A DNA stretch of 64,000 nt from Terebella lapidaria. Its lineage: Eukaryota > Annelida > Polychaeta > Terebellida > Terebellidae. The translations under genes and the position numbers were made by a program. The notes below the pieces were generated by a model, which saw only the letters and a list, made by a program, of their open reading frames with translations, did not search any database and had not been told where the DNA came from. Shown piece by piece: positions 1-13,729 of the stretch (position 1 is its first letter; each line of letters starts with the position of its first letter). The DNA lies in assembly GCA_949152475.1 (NCBI GenBank), contig OX424564.1, forward strand, positions 32,858,165 through 32,922,164. The letters are read 5' to 3'.

Positions 1-2252
1 CCAATTCACATTTACCAAAGATGGTCACGTCTGCTTTTATGGATACTGTCATGAAGGCAAAAGATTAACGCAGAGTTTAGACCCAAAAAATATAGCATGG
101 GTGCTGCCTCAGAAAACAAGGCGCTGAAGTCCTTTGGGTTCGTAAGTGCCATTATGATTTCTAGAGGGCTGGACGGCCCAGGAGACTGGCGTTTTTCTCC
201 AGTTGTCTGCGGTAGACAGTCGGTCGGTTCAGTAGTCGTGGCGACCCAGGTTTTCATCGCAGCCGCTTTTAATTAGACGGTCGTGTCCACGGTCGCAATT
301 AGAAAAATGGTGGGGTTTTGGATTAGAATGCCAATGAGACCTCCACGTGGGGAAGTCGATGAGGGACGTGGCTACCGCTGCCAACTGTTTTAGTCAAACA
401 AGGTCCCTCGCTCACTCGATGTCAACTGCACCCTCTCTAATTCTGCTCATTTGCCGCAATTATTGCCAACCATGTCACTGAACTGTTCCAGTCGAGAACA
501 GAAGAAGCATCATGACCTTTCTACAATTTTGCGTACCACCCCCCGCTCAAAATCCCAGAGGAATCAAAATCGAGCGACTATCAAAACTACTACATAAAAC
601 ACATCATGTCAAGGCATCCAAGCCAAAGTGCAAGGGGAAAAAAGCAGAAAAAAATGACCTGAAAAAAGCCTTGGTATAGGAGAGTCATCATAAAAAACAC
701 GCCATTTGAAATTCATTTGCGACTGCATATATTATTGGTATTGGACGCAAGTGACAAAAGGCCATTAGTGGGAGCACGGGTGTATCATCAAGTTGACGGG
801 TATAATTGCTCGTAATCTGGTTACGGGGCAGCCTAAGAGCCTCCTCTGGTGACCTGTGCCCTAATTTATTGTGCATTATTTGTTTTACGTAAATATTCAT
901 AGTGATGAGCGAAATGGGAGGCGAAAAAAAAAAGACTTCCAAAACAACGTTCCCGTGTTGGAAAAAATAAACGTGGATGAGTTAATCTTGTTATGCACAA
1001 TGTTGTACGCAGACAATTTCAGTAAAAAGCGACATTGAGACAAGTCCGGTTAGTGTTTTGGCTCCCACTGAGCATTCACTGAGGGCTCTCGTAACATTTG
1101 CAGCATTCCGGTCTATTAGTCAAAACTTCCTGCCTGGAAAAGTTCTGGTCATCTGAATTTCAGTGGAGAGCGTCTTTTTTTGTGTGAACTTAATCTTATA
1201 TAATATAATGCCGTTTGTAAAACAGTCCCGCCCTCAGATATTCATCATAATATTATTTGGACATGTTATCAAAAAAAAGTTGGTTTATTTACCATTATCC
1301 ACTACAATAAGTGAATTGTATAGTTTTCCTCTTGTCATTCAAGGGAATAACACAATATAAGCCAACCTTAATTAGGACTAAAACGCTTAATTAGGACTTT
1401 AAAACTAAATCAGTTTTCGACTATGAATGATTATTCACCAGGAAATATGCTTTGAAAAACTTTACAAATACAGGAATACTGGTTTAACGCAGAAACCTGG
1501 ATCTATTGTATCGTTGGTAAACGGAGCGTGGAATGTAACCTGCAGGCCAGGAGTTATAACATGATACATTTATCAAGGTTCTCCACACAACTTTATCTGT
1601 CTGCCACAGTCGTATTTTCTTAATGCATACTTGATTACTAATGAGCAAGGGGAATGTGATCTAAGTAAACAGAAATTCCAGAAAATTGATGAAAAATCAC
1701 CTTCTTCTGGCCTGCGAGGGTCCACAGGCCTGTGTGCCTGAATGGACCCCTCCCCCACCCCTATAACCCTTCCCCACCCAACCCACCCCACATAAAATGT
1801 AATGAAAACAGACTCGTTATTGATACCAGTACCTTCATCATATATTTCCGAAATGGTGAAAAAAAATCTTGCAAATGCAAAAAGGAGAGATCCCCGTGCT
1901 AAAAATGAAGCAGGAATCTTTTACAGTTGGATAGCATCAAAGAAAAGAAAACAGAAGCGTTAGTTGCAGCGTTTGCCTTTATTCCGGCCTCCGTGATTGG
2001 TGCCAGATATTTCCATTGTTAGGCGATCCGGGTCCCGAGACCTGTGGGTGGCGGAGGGTCTGACACCCCCCCCCCCCCCCATCCCATCAAAAAACCTGCG
2101 AAACCTACGATCTAAACCAACATCGGATCACTGATTAGTCATTTAGATGGTTGATCCACTGCGAATCAGAAAAAAAAACTTAATTTTTTTAGTGGCACAA
2201 AAAAAAAGATGCAAAGGTCTTTACCACAGGTTTTTTTTTTTATCACAGAGAA
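1..2252. other. No gene seen
   Basis: AT-rich non-coding sequence. Open frames here are short and match no family known to me. A C15 tract lies at 2066-2080. Confidence 0.7.
1367..1398. repeat. Short direct repeat CTTAATTAGGACT x2
   Basis: A 13-base word occurs twice, 19 bases apart, and contains a TTAATTA homeodomain-type core in each copy. Confidence 0.7.
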
Positions 2253-2309
2253 GATACCTACGGAAGCGTATTAGGGCCACATGACTTTTTTTTTCAATTC
2301 AATTTGTCG

Positions 2310-2700
2310 ACTTATTATCTCGATAAATCGAGATATTAACTCGATAAATCGACTTATTATCTCGATAAATCGAGATATTAACTCGATAAATCGAGATATT
2401 ATCTCGATAAATCGAGTTAATTATCTCGATAAATCGACTTATTTATCTCGATAAATCGACTTAATTATCTCGATTTATCGAGATATTATCTCGATAAATC
2501 GACTTATTATCTCGATAAATCGAGATATTAACTCGATAAATCGAGATATTATCTCGATAAATCGAGTTAATTATCTCGATAAATCGACTTAATTATCTCG
2601 ATTTATCGAGATATTATCTCGATAAATCGACTTATTTATCTCGATTTATCGAGTTATTATCTCGATAAATCGAGTTAGTTATCTCGATAAATCGACTTAT
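2310..2700. repeat. Left arm minisatellite: ~20-bp unit built on a near-palindrome
   Basis: About 19 units of the type CTCGATAAATCGAG plus a 6-8 base AT-rich spacer (such as ATATTA, TTAATT or CTTATT). CTCGAT and ATCGAG are reverse complements around a two-base AA loop, so every unit can form its own small hairpin. Some units occur flipped, as CTCGATTTATCGAG. Confidence 0.9.
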
Positions 2701-3164
2701 GTCTTAGGCATTTAAAGTTCAAGTAAAATGAAAATATGTTTAGTCACAATATTCTTATGTTGAATAGGCTTATGATGGACCATTATAACGTTAAATATTG
2801 AATAATACATACAAAACTACCTAGTTAAAACTATAATGAAGTTACTATATCACTATCTTTTATAAAGATGCAACATGTTCATCAATGAAAATGTTATAAT
2901 TTTTTTAGCAATTCTTTAGCTATTAGACATGGATTGAGGTATATTCGTAAAGTTATTTGTAATGGTTTCTTTAATTGTATAGTTTGGTATTATTTCAGAG
3001 ATTAATGTAATGACTGTTAATCATTTACTCCATATAGTTTTCAATATGAGTAATCAGTATATTTTATTTGTCATATTGTTGCCAAGGTAACCAATGAAAT
3101 CGTATGGCTCGCCTATGGTCGATGCATATTCATTTTACTTGTACTTTAAATGTCTGAGTCCTAA

Positions 3165-3360
3165 GTCGATTTATCGAGATACTATCTCGATTTATCGAGA
3201 TAATTAAGTCGATTTATCGAGATACTATCTCGATTTATCGAGATAATATCTCGATAAATCGACTTAATATCTCGATTTATCGAGATAATATCTCGATTTA
3301 TCGAGATATTAAGTCGATTTATCGAGATAACTAACTCGATTTATCGAGATAATAAGTCGA
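3165..3360. repeat. Right arm minisatellite, inverted relative to the left arm
   Basis: About ten units, mostly in the CTCGATTTATCGAG orientation, the complement of the left arm. The array is about half the length of the left one, so the arms have gained or lost units separately since insertion. Confidence 0.88.
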
Positions 3361-3413
3361 CAAATTGAACTTTAAAAAAACTCATGTGGCCCTAATACTC
3401 TTCCGTAGATACC

Positions 3414-5922
3414 AGAGGAGGCTTCTGCTACAAAAGAAAGGATAGCCAATCTACAATGAAAAATGTTTTTTTTGTGAGATAGGAATTGAGAATAAAGAAT
3501 CTGGGACAATTGCACAGCTCGGGAAAAGTTTGAACTGATGGATCAAATTTGACTTTACTCGAAACTTGTGTTAGTTTTTATTTTGTCAGCTGCGATTGTG
3601 ATCTTTCCAAAGACTTTCCTCCCTGTTCAATACTGTTCTTCACACCATCGTTTGCTGTTAAGTTCATTGTTTCCAACAGTCTAAGACAGGAGACTAAAAA
3701 CATTGGCAAAAAAACGATTAGAAATCGGCTTGATTACAGCTCTCCGTTGTTTTCGAGGAGAATGATTCAGAATTTGTCTGACTCGAGGGCATTCTTTTCT
3801 TGTAACTTTTAATTAGTGTTGATTTCGAAAGAGCAGCAGATAATCCCTTAGGCAGACTTTGTCTGGCATCGCACAAAAAATAGAACAAGTATATCCGCAA
3901 AACATAAAACTCGTGCCGAAAGATGGTGCGGCAGTATACCACGTACTTGAGGAATAAAAATAAGACGATAAAACAGAAAGGAATGGGCAAGGATCTTTAT
4001 TACAAATTTTAATTTCTGCTCCACCAAGCATAAATAATAGACGTCTTCCTCTCCGGACACACACCTACCTTCATACATCCAAATTCCATGCAAAAGAACC
4101 CCAATCCATCCCCCCCCCCCCCCCCCCCCCAGTCAAAATATTCAGTGATGAGTCCACAAATGCCATTTGTTCTTCACACTTTCCCATCAACATAGTTTCT
4201 TTAATTACCGCCCAAAAGATCCGGAAACATTGACCTCAATCGGGCGGTTGAACTGATCAGTGCAGTACATCTATTCTACATTTGTGGCGCAGTAGTAGCT
4301 AGGGTTTTCTTCTTCCTGTGGGGAGGGGGCTTAGAGGGGGGTATATGTGATACCTTTATCTAGTATCACATGGCGTGGCATTCTAACAGGAATCAGTCAC
4401 CACTTTCAGACAAAAATGCAAATTCTCAGATACAACCATGTCTTAGAAAAAAAAAAAAATATGTTTTTTGTGAGGGTCATATTGTACATTGGGTATAGAG
4501 AATGGCAGAACTGAACCATGGGGTTGTCGCACATAACACACATATATGTTGTGGAATGCCCGTAATAAATGCAACCAAGTCAGAGAAAAAAATTATTCTG
4601 TTCACACAAACATCTACCAGATCCAGACTGTTTGCTATCCCAACCGAAATCCAGATCCTTACCAGAAAAAAGTAGTATACCGTCCGATGGGGAAAAAAGC
4701 GGTAATTAAACGTAATCCATATCAGCCACGGGTTCTAGGTCATAGCATGACTGTGAAAGAGCTGGGGCCAAGTGAAGCAAGGAGTCACGGGGAGTCATTG
4801 CAAGGGGGAATGGGAAGGGGTGCCATATGACTTGAAAAGGGGGGGGGGGGGTGGGGGGGTCAGGTTGTGTGTGGGAGAGGGCGGGTGGGGGCTGGAGATG
4901 GGACGGGGGAGGGGGGGGGGGACCAGTTCAGAGATCACTGGGCATTCCTGTGATTTACTCATATCTGACGCTTTGCTCCATTAGACTCAGTGCCTCAATG
5001 AGTACACCAACAAATCTACTTCCAACCCCCCCCCCCCTCCCTCAATAAAAAAAACATCCTAAACTGGATCTGTGGTTTCATGTTTTGATCGTTATGATGG
5101 TTCACTGACTGCTGTAATCAAGATGCTTTCATGGTTTGACATCAGATCCGTTTTCTGCGCCATGAAAGTAATAATAATCACTCGCTCTTGCAGTGGGTGG
5201 CTATGGATAAGTTCCATGATATCGCAAAAATAATATCATATTTTTCAAGTCTATTCAGATAGAGATTACTTAAAGAAGTCAAAAGGTATTTGTGAGAATA
5301 TAACAAGTGTATGCGAAAATCTTGGCTCAGGTGTTAGCGTCTATGACCTTTGTTCGGAATTATCGCCTGATTAGAGGCTCTCACCTCTGTTCCTAAGCGA
5401 GCGAGCGCGATGCGCGCCGAGACACTGGACGTCCAGCCAGTGAGGTGCCCTCTCTGCCCACATAATCTGTTGCAGATCGGTATGTAAACAACAGCAAACA
5501 AGCTTGATATGCCGAGGAAGCCCTCCGCTAGCATTCCGCTGCACACTTTGGCTGACGATAGACGATAGAAAGTACCACATCGTCCAGTTAAACAGGATCG
5601 GGAACGAGGAGAGTCAGTCGCTGATTGGATTCATTTTTCCAGGAGCTGATGAACATGATTAGATCAACTCAAGGTGCCAAGTTCTTGGCCTCCAAAACAT
5701 GCCCACTCCTTGCCTTGCAGCCCCCCACTAACTTTTCTGCTTTATCCATGTTTTTCTTGGCAGTATACTGCCTGTTGTGGGCATTCTGTATTGTGGACAG
5801 TTATTATACTATAGTAGCTGAGATATTAAAATATTTTGTAGAGCAAGTATTTTTCAATCAAATTTGAGTAAAAACATCAATTTATGAATCATTTTAATCA
5901 ATAGTATATACCATGTACAATG
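3414..5922. other. No gene seen; several poly-G/C tracts
   Basis: Non-coding. Holds C21 at 4110-4130, G tracts at 4839-4859 and 4911-4921, C12 at 5026-5037, and a small CpG-rich pocket at about 5385-5560. Short overlapping open frames on both strands are not credible genes. Confidence 0.65.
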
Positions 5923-5924
5923 TA

Positions 5925-6102
5925 CAGTGGATCCTGTGTTTTAAGACCACCCAAGGGACCCCAAAAAGGTGGTCTTAAATGACAGGTGGTCTCTCATGGC
6001 AGGTTCATTCACATGATAAAAGGCCACTTGGGACCAAGTGGAGTGGTCTTAAAACACAGGGTGGTCTCTCAAACCAGGTGGTCTTTAACACAGGATCTAC
6101 TG
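5925..6102. mobile_element. 178-bp MITE with TA target duplication
   Basis: The left end is CAGTGGATCCTGTGTTTTAA and the right end, on the complement, is CAGTAGATCCTGTGTTAAAG. Both continue into GACCACC. TA dinucleotides flank the element at 5923-5924 and 6103-6104. The TA duplication and CAGT ends fit the Tc1/mariner/pogo group. GTGGTCT segments recur several times inside. There is no ORF. Confidence 0.8.
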
Positions 6103-6104
6103 TA

Positions 6105-8149
6105 TAAGAAGTCAGAAAGATTTTCTCAAACTGAACTTTTCGTCAAACTGAAAATAAATTGTTCTCAGAACCAAAAGATTCTACTTGTTCAAATAATACA
6201 AAAATGTAAATCACTAGAGTATTCAATGGTTATCGAATTTTCATAATCTTCTGGATAATAATTATGATTCATCATCTTAAGTTGTGCTTTGTTTTGCTAA
6301 ATTTCACCAATACAAAATGCTCGAAGAATACACCATCATGATGCTTATCGTTTCATGATCGCCAAACCCCCAACCTCCCCTCCCACCCTACCAATCCTGC
6401 TGCCACCCACCCAACATTACACCCTAGGGGTATCTGGTGTGTTGTGGCTCCAAGAACCAGTCAAAATATTCTGACCTCCACTGACTGATGGGTGCTCTGT
6501 GTATTACAAACGGTCCCCGGTAAAGCACAAATTATCATCATCAACTTCAGGACAATATATGTTATCTTGCAACTGGCTCCAGAATTATCATCCGGTGAGG
6601 ACAGCATATCTCCTCCTCGGCTCCGTAAGGTCAGTCAAGGTCACCGTTCCTGGTTAATTCCATTTGATCGGAGGCCGAGATAACAGAAGTTGATGGCTTT
6701 CTCTTCCTGCCATTCTCAGACTCCCTTTGGAATCATCTCTGATGGGAGTTGATCCAACTCTGGCCTCGATATCGAGCAATCTCTCTCATTAGTAACACTA
6801 TAACTGCTCCACTGGATCATGAGGCTGGTTTGACTGATAACTAACATTTTACGTGGAGTTCTAACCCTTGTCCAGCCCAGCAATACAGCCCCAAAGTCGG
6901 GACCAAGTCACACCTCCAAGTGTCCCAGACAATCTCGGATCAACTATGACCTCTCTCCTCATACCCCCAGTCACAGAGTCGTATCGTTCCGGACGGCAAT
7001 GTCCCACTGAGGTCTCTTCGCTCCTGGTCGCCGACCAGATCCGTTACGACCGATCTTTGACTTCCACGGCGAGTCTACGTGGCTTGGCTTCGAGGGAGGA
7101 AAGAATGGAGAGCATCGACTCCACCACAAGGATAAAGCATGGGTCCTCTGTGATGCTTTAATTAAAGGCTTCTCAATTTTCCTGAGCTATCAGTGGACAG
7201 TGACTCTCAAAGTAAAAGGTCATCGCCGTTAGTTGTCATACCATCGTCATGGTAATGTGCCTGGGCCACCCCACACCCCCCTCCCAGATCTCTGATGTCA
7301 CCCATTTAGGTCAAGACCTTCCTAAGTCGTTGCTTTCAGAAGTGGACACTGTGTAAATGTGGACGCAATAATGCCGTGATATGACCTGCACTTGTGGCCT
7401 CGATGCCAGACGAACAAGAGGGAAGATGGATTCTTTTGGGCTTGGATTGCCACGAGCCAAAAATGGTCATACACAGAGGTCGTTGAGAGGCAGGCACTGA
7501 TGGCAAAATTTGAAGCAATGTCAGATGCCGCTGATGAGGCAAAGTAAATCCTCACCCCTCCCTTGCCCCCCCCCCCCCCCTCTCAACCCTCCGCATTGAC
7601 ATTTTGCCATTTTTGGGGGGTGGAGTAGAGTCCCGTAATCCGAGAGCCGACTGTTTGACCAGCCAATGGTAAAGATGAGATAATTATGCCCAATTCCTTC
7701 GATGGAGCCATCATATCTGGCCATGGTTGCGAGGACGAGATGACTTCCAGGGGACCGCTGGGGACCGCTTTGCGTTATCTGTTCAGCCGCTCGTGCCTGA
7801 TGGGGGGGCGGGGGAGGGGGGGGGGGGGTAAGGATGTCCAGCCTTACATGTGATCGGGCTACTTTAGTCGAGGTAACGTAATGCCACATATCTCCAGTGG
7901 GAGACAAACCCAGGTCGTTGTACGTCAAGAGATCCCCACGCCAGAAATGAGCAGCTGTCATAAAGCCAACAAATAAAGAGCAGTAAAAATACACAGTGGG
8001 TGAGACCAAAAAAAAAAACAGCCCAAAACAAGACCCATAATTTTCCCATCTCCAATCAGAGTGCATTCATGTGTCAATATATGGCGGAGGTGGCGGTATC
8101 CAAAGTCACTGTGACTAATTGATCAGATTTGACAGTCGAGAGTTGGGAG
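6105..8149. other. No gene seen
   Basis: Non-coding, moderately GC-rich from 6590 to 7130. Poly-C at 7566-7580 and poly-G at 7816-7828. The longest open frame, on the minus strand across 7521-8066, runs through these tracts and is low-complexity. Confidence 0.65.
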
Positions 8150-8371
8150 CATGGCCGGGAGATCAGGGGTTGGTGGGAAAGGGATCACAGTAAGACATCA
8201 TCCCGATCCTGTCGCCTATAACCCTGGGTCCACAGTCTCTCTCCAAGGTACTACAAGGCACCGCCACCGACCGCAGCATGCCGTCAGGGAAAGCCCGACC
8301 ACCTGGACAAGAGATACTGCCCACTCTAACCAGACTGTCACAGTCCATACTCCTTAGTGGTTATAACATAG
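8150..8371 (+). other. CpG-rich pocket ending in a strong splice donor
   Basis: The pocket ends in ACATAG|GTAAGTCG, an almost perfect donor. It could be an alternative non-coding first exon. There is no clear TATA box or acceptor, so this is weak. Confidence 0.2.
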
Positions 8372-11300
8372 GTAAGTCGCGACCTGGTAAGGACGGAGGC
8401 TAAGTACAATGTGCGCGTCTGACCCGTGTATGTATCAGGCTGTGGTGGGATCGCCTCTCGGTTCTCGCTGGCTGCTTGGCTGGTCACTATTACCTACATG
8501 CGGGCCAGCAGACCGACCTTAGTGCCAGTGTCGGCTACAGCGCTTCAACCGACACAGACCCACAACAATACGGTAATTATTACAGGCTGCTATTGACACC
8601 CAACTCGCCATTCAATACAGACACTGCACATGTTAATTGCCGAGGCCAGGACTCGGTAGCACTCTCCTGTCATTAGTGGAAGCCTTCTACATTGGAAGAG
8701 TATTCGCGGCATCGCTCGTTTGGTCTTCGGCTGGAGCGCAGATAAATCAAAAGATCACACACACACAGGTTGAAGGACAGCCCTGGGATTTCCATCGATG
8801 GCATGCGACTGGATAGATAGATACATCGATAGGAATGGATCAGTCCACGAGGGTCATTGTTGTGCTATTGTAGCCGGCCACGACCTTTTTCCCTGGGAAA
8901 TCAAGCTCGTTATTGAATAGATGTGATTAGCTGTGGCGACTGTGACATTATAAACCTGCTGCATAATATGGATTGAATACATCATATACGTGGGACTTCC
9001 AAACTACGTGAGTGTTACGTCAAGTCCATATATCTGGGAAAAATATCGTCGAGTGAAGTCTTGGTGCCTGACTGAAGCTGAACAGGATCATCAAACGAAA
9101 GGTGAGGTCTTATGATGTAATGATGGCTTTAACCACAGGGCACAGGCTGTTGCTCAATATCAGTTTGTTGATCCTATACCCCACCCCCTGCCCTATTCAG
9201 GCCTCCACCTGCACATCCTGCACGTGCAGAGCAAGCAGCCATCTGTGACTGTGCCAACATTACTCAATTCCACGGAAGGCACGTTTTGCCTTCGGCCTGT
9301 CGTCATCCTATCTGCAGTACAGTATGTTCTCCAGTATGCTTCAGACTTGCCCTTGTGTCTGTGGCTGACATGCAAGGCCAAGGATTAACTTGAGGTCTCC
9401 ACGCCATGCTGACCATATAACACTCACATGAACATTGGTCCCCCCCCATGATCATTCCAGAGTGTCTTTTCTCTCCCTTTTCCCCCTTTGATAGCCACCT
9501 TTGTGCATTCCTGTGGGTATGAGAGCACTTCCAAGAGACACCATTCAAACATTGCATGCCCATCTCTCCATCTAGCATTTCCCCTTTGAAAGAAAACTAA
9601 ACAAGGTATCCCTGGCCACTTGTCCACCGTGGGCCCCCAGAGATGACCTCCCTGTCACTGAGGGAGCCTTGCATCCTCTGACACAGTTCGGTGGAGACCA
9701 AAAGCTCCCTTCCCAGGGAAGGTCAAAGGTGAGACTGTGGTAATGAGGGGTCATGTTTTGCGGGTCTTCCCCTCCACCCTTGCAGCCTACACCCCACACC
9801 TGGTGACTGTATCAAGAAAAAAGGTTGGAGATTTTTGGTCAGGGTCTCGAACTGGGTCGGAGCGTTTGATCCTGCAGTCTTTTCTTCTACTGGTCATCGG
9901 ACTGGCTTCTCCCTGCAAAAGAAAACAAGCGCTGATCGGACATTTCTCATCTTTACCCAACAAGGCAAATGGTTTATCACCTGTGGAGAGACAGAAAAGA
10001 AGTCGCCACGGCGGGGTTTCCAAATTTTTGGTGAAGGCAACTGAAGGACGTCCCATGGGGCACCCTATTGTCACTATTTTCAAATGTTACTCTTCTAAGA
10101 GAAAACTTACTGGACGATGGTTGATTTGTCTTGTGAGAGAACCCAGCCGAGTGCGAGGTATAAAGTTTGATGATGTCCATTAAAGATTTTTTGGGGAATT
10201 ACTCTGTGGGTACGGTGTTATTTTGAGGAGGCGATTATTTAAGGGGAGGGTACGGTAGAGGGTTGCCATGCAGAATTTGAGAAGAGTAAACCAACTGCTA
10301 AAAAGGTAGGGGTCCGTCTAATTACAGGTCACGGGTCCAAAATCCCCAGCACCCCAGAAATGTCCGCGGTATGTCATTAAAATATTAAACTTTTATGCCA
10401 CGTGTGCCTGAGCACTTTGAAGAATGACCATCTCCATCCACCTGTGTGATTATTGCTTTCAGAGAAGATTTATTCATTTCTATTCTGTCTTTCTTCCCGT
10501 TGAACCTGAACCTGGTCATTTGTGTCATATGCTAGATTCAGATTTAGTATCTTACAGAAGGGGTTTTTTTTTCTGTATAGTTCATCATTATATGACCTAC
10601 ATGGCTATTGTGAACACATTTGACTGCACCAGCCATATCACAGCATGTTTGAATTTTGATGTCCATCTGTGATGACATAATCATGTCAATATATCTTGTA
10701 TGATGAGACTTATAGACAACATAGGGGGCAGCACTATACAGGTCACCGATAGCCTCCATACTTTCCGACTGTGGGGAATATGCTGCAAGTTCAAGATTTC
10801 AAGTAGAAAATGCTAAGACTGGTTAGAGATAAAGGGTGGAGACTTCGGAACAAAATTCATGTCTGGACACGATATTATAAATAAACATATAATTGTAAGG
10901 GATACAGGTTGTTAGTATCTCGGATTCCCTTCTTTCCAAAAAGAAATTTAGTTCAGTACTCAGTTGCGCCAATACATTGCATTTTATGTGCATGATAAAA
11001 AGATGAACCACAGATTTCTTCATTATATATTAGTCATAAATTCTTAGGTTTCAACTTGCAGACAGTCTTAATGTTGTTGGCACCTTCGTTGATGGATTCA
11101 AAATTGTTGATTCGACATGTTTTTTTTCTCCAGTAACGATGAGAGCTCATGGTCCATTCTGAGATAAAAAGATGTTTTGTTATTCCAGCTCCGATGCCGT
11201 TCAGAGATTCATATGTTCCTTATCTGTCCATCCTGGTAGGAAATCACCTCCAGACAGCGTTGTTTATGGAAACGTTAATGAATTTTGTGGCATTTTTCCC

Positions 11301-13729
11301 CAATTATTTGTTATTTTTGGACGTCTGTGTCATTGGCGGAATTTTTTGGGAGGAAAGGGACCCGTGGAAAAAAACCCGAGCGGGCGGAGTGCGTGGATCA
11401 AACAGAGTCTGATTCTCTTGTGTCTTGATCCTGTCTCCCTTATCAGCCGTCAAGGCTTCCTTCTCAACTCTCACCAACACATTGCAATCTGTTTAATGGG
11501 AATGAACCCGAAATTCATTAATGCCCCTTTTTGGACCCTCAAGTTTTTTTTTTCGTTTTGAAATAATGGAAGGGAGAGAAGTCCTGCAACAAATGTAATA
11601 GAGTGCGAACAGAAACAGAGAAAACCTCAAGCAAAGAGAAACAGACAAAAAAAAACATGTGAATGCTTTAATATCACTGGCCTGGCACTGATCATGACTT
11701 CTTTAGTTGTCAAGCGACCAGAAAGTTTCTTTGAGCCACCGTCCCGAGATTATCGTTTAATGGAGTTCGTTCTCTGTCGGATCAGCTTTCCGACTTTGTT
11801 TCAGCATTGGAAAAAACAGCTTTCCAGTTATTGCATTTATGAACTTATAAACAAAGAGAACTTGACAAGCCATCAGCTGAAATATATTCCATTTGCAATT
11901 TGTGCTATCTTGGGGGCCGTATAAACACTAACCATACAGGTGACTGGTAGGATTAACAGTCAGTTCTAATTCATTTCAAACTCGTAATTATTTGGAATTG
12001 CATAAACAGTTTCAGGACTTTTTTGGGATATCATGTTCCCAACACTGTGTGTAAGTCATACTTTAATTGCATTCATGGAATAACAAAAATCAGGGGTTTT
12101 TTTAATGAAAACGTAGTCAACTAATTTGTGGGGAGAAAAATGTTCTCGGTATCAGCACTTCGCGTGTTGTTTATGAATACTAAATATTTAGTACAAAGTG
12201 TCAAAACAGCTCTGACTTCCCTGCACTCGTCATTTTCACCATCATATTTACGGTATTCAAACCAAAAATTTTGTTGATCCCTAAATTTATCCGAATCGTC
12301 TACAAAGATCAAATTTTCCAAACAAAAACACCTTGAATATGTCAACATGGCAGCTGTGTTAATACAATGTTGATATGGTTTTGTAATAGGATACAGGACA
12401 ATAATAGTACAGTTAATTAAAATAGGTTTCCAGACTTGTCATTACTGGCCGATGTAATTATGTTGTTCAAGTGCTGACCTCAAAACTATGGAGAGCCAAA
12501 ATTGACATTTTGTCTTCCACATGCATTTGGAATTACTCTCAATATATTCCAATGACAACTGCGAGAACAGCAACATCCATATAATTACATTAATACTGCT
12601 GTAAAACAATAACTGCTTGTACATTTAGTCGTAACCGGTGAATTTCCAGTCATCAGCAAATTAGTGCTTTGAGTTTTTATCATCAAATGAACTTATTACA
12701 CGAAAGGTCCGCTTTGATGTGCTACTTGCTGCAAAATGGTAAAAATTCCGTCACTTTAAAATGATTCCCATTATCATGATTATTATGATATATTGTTCTC
12801 AATTAGAGATTATTTTATGCTGAATCTCAGGGCATCAGTTATAGCACGATTGTTTCTCATAATTACAGTGTGACTTTGTACATTAAACATAACTTTGACA
12901 TTAGTCTGCTTTCAACTCGATTTTTACATGACGGTGAAGTCCATTTTGTACATCCCCACAATAATTATGACTTTCCTCTAAACAACGGCTCTTCGTCGCC
13001 ATATATACAGATATCAGTATTACTTAAATTATATACATATATATATATGTATTGTAACGTTATGTTTTATGAAATGTCTCTATCATTTGCACAGAGGCTA
13101 ATTATGGGGTAAGGCACTATTACACTGAACACAACTGTTAACATCCTGCTTTAAACAATGCGCACAACAAATTGGTTAGTAATTAGTACTCACACGGCAC
13201 AATGTAGAAAATGTATGTTTTGTGGCTAATTATACTTATTCCGATGCATCCACATACCGTGGGAACTGTAGTCCTGTTGGAGTCGATTATGAAAACAAGC
13301 CTGAAAATATTGTTACGGATATAGATATTATATCAGTTCGGTGCCTGTTTTCACCAGTTGCGGGATTCGCCTCTGAACCACGAAATGAGTCCAGTTTAAT
13401 TAAGGATGTGTCTATTGAATGTTACGGGATTTGATGGTTTTTAAACAAAGACAACTGGAAAACAAGAAAGGTAATTATAAAATATCAGAAAATCTAGAAG
13501 AAATCTTGCCAGACAAAACATATTGTGTAAGTTTGTTGTTTTATAATTACGTTTTTTAACCTTTTCAAAAGCCTTGATTCTAAGTTGGAAAAAGAAATTT
13601 ATCCTCACGGGTCACATTTCTACGATAATTAATCATTTGAGATACAATGTCACAATGCAATTTAGCATACAGCTTGCTCCTGTTACAGCTTTGCAAGGTG
13701 CTCGCAACGATTAAGTACACTGCAGTGGT
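8372..13729. other. No gene seen
   Basis: Mixed desert: GC-balanced to about 10.2 kb, then AT-rich. Open frames up to 148 codons (9737-10183) lack recognisable domains and overlap others on both strands. A TATATA-rich stretch lies at 13033-13050. Confidence 0.6.

Larger units (their letters stand above)
2259..3407. mobile_element. Foldback-type non-autonomous DNA transposon with long inverted arms
   Basis: The two ends are near-perfect inverted copies: TACGGAAGCGTATTAGGGCC at the left and, on the complement of the right end, the same with one change (AAGAG for AAGCG), followed on both by ACATGA. The 6-bp direct repeat GATACC flanks the element at 2253-2258 and 3408-3413, as expected for a target-site duplication. 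Inside each end is an array of a ~20-bp unit (about 2310-2700 and 3165-3360), and inner inverted segments flank an AT-rich centre of about 400 bp. No transposase ORF is present, so movement would need an outside enzyme. Superfamily not assigned. Confidence 0.85.

Noticed and set aside
2310-2700. Regular palindromic ~20-bp repeats as a possible replication origin or iteron array
   Set aside because: They are the arms of an inverted-repeat transposon with a target duplication, and the complement recurs at 3165-3360.
7521-8066. 181-codon minus-strand open frame
   Set aside because: Passes through poly-C/poly-G tracts that give Pro and Gly runs; no domain or splice context.
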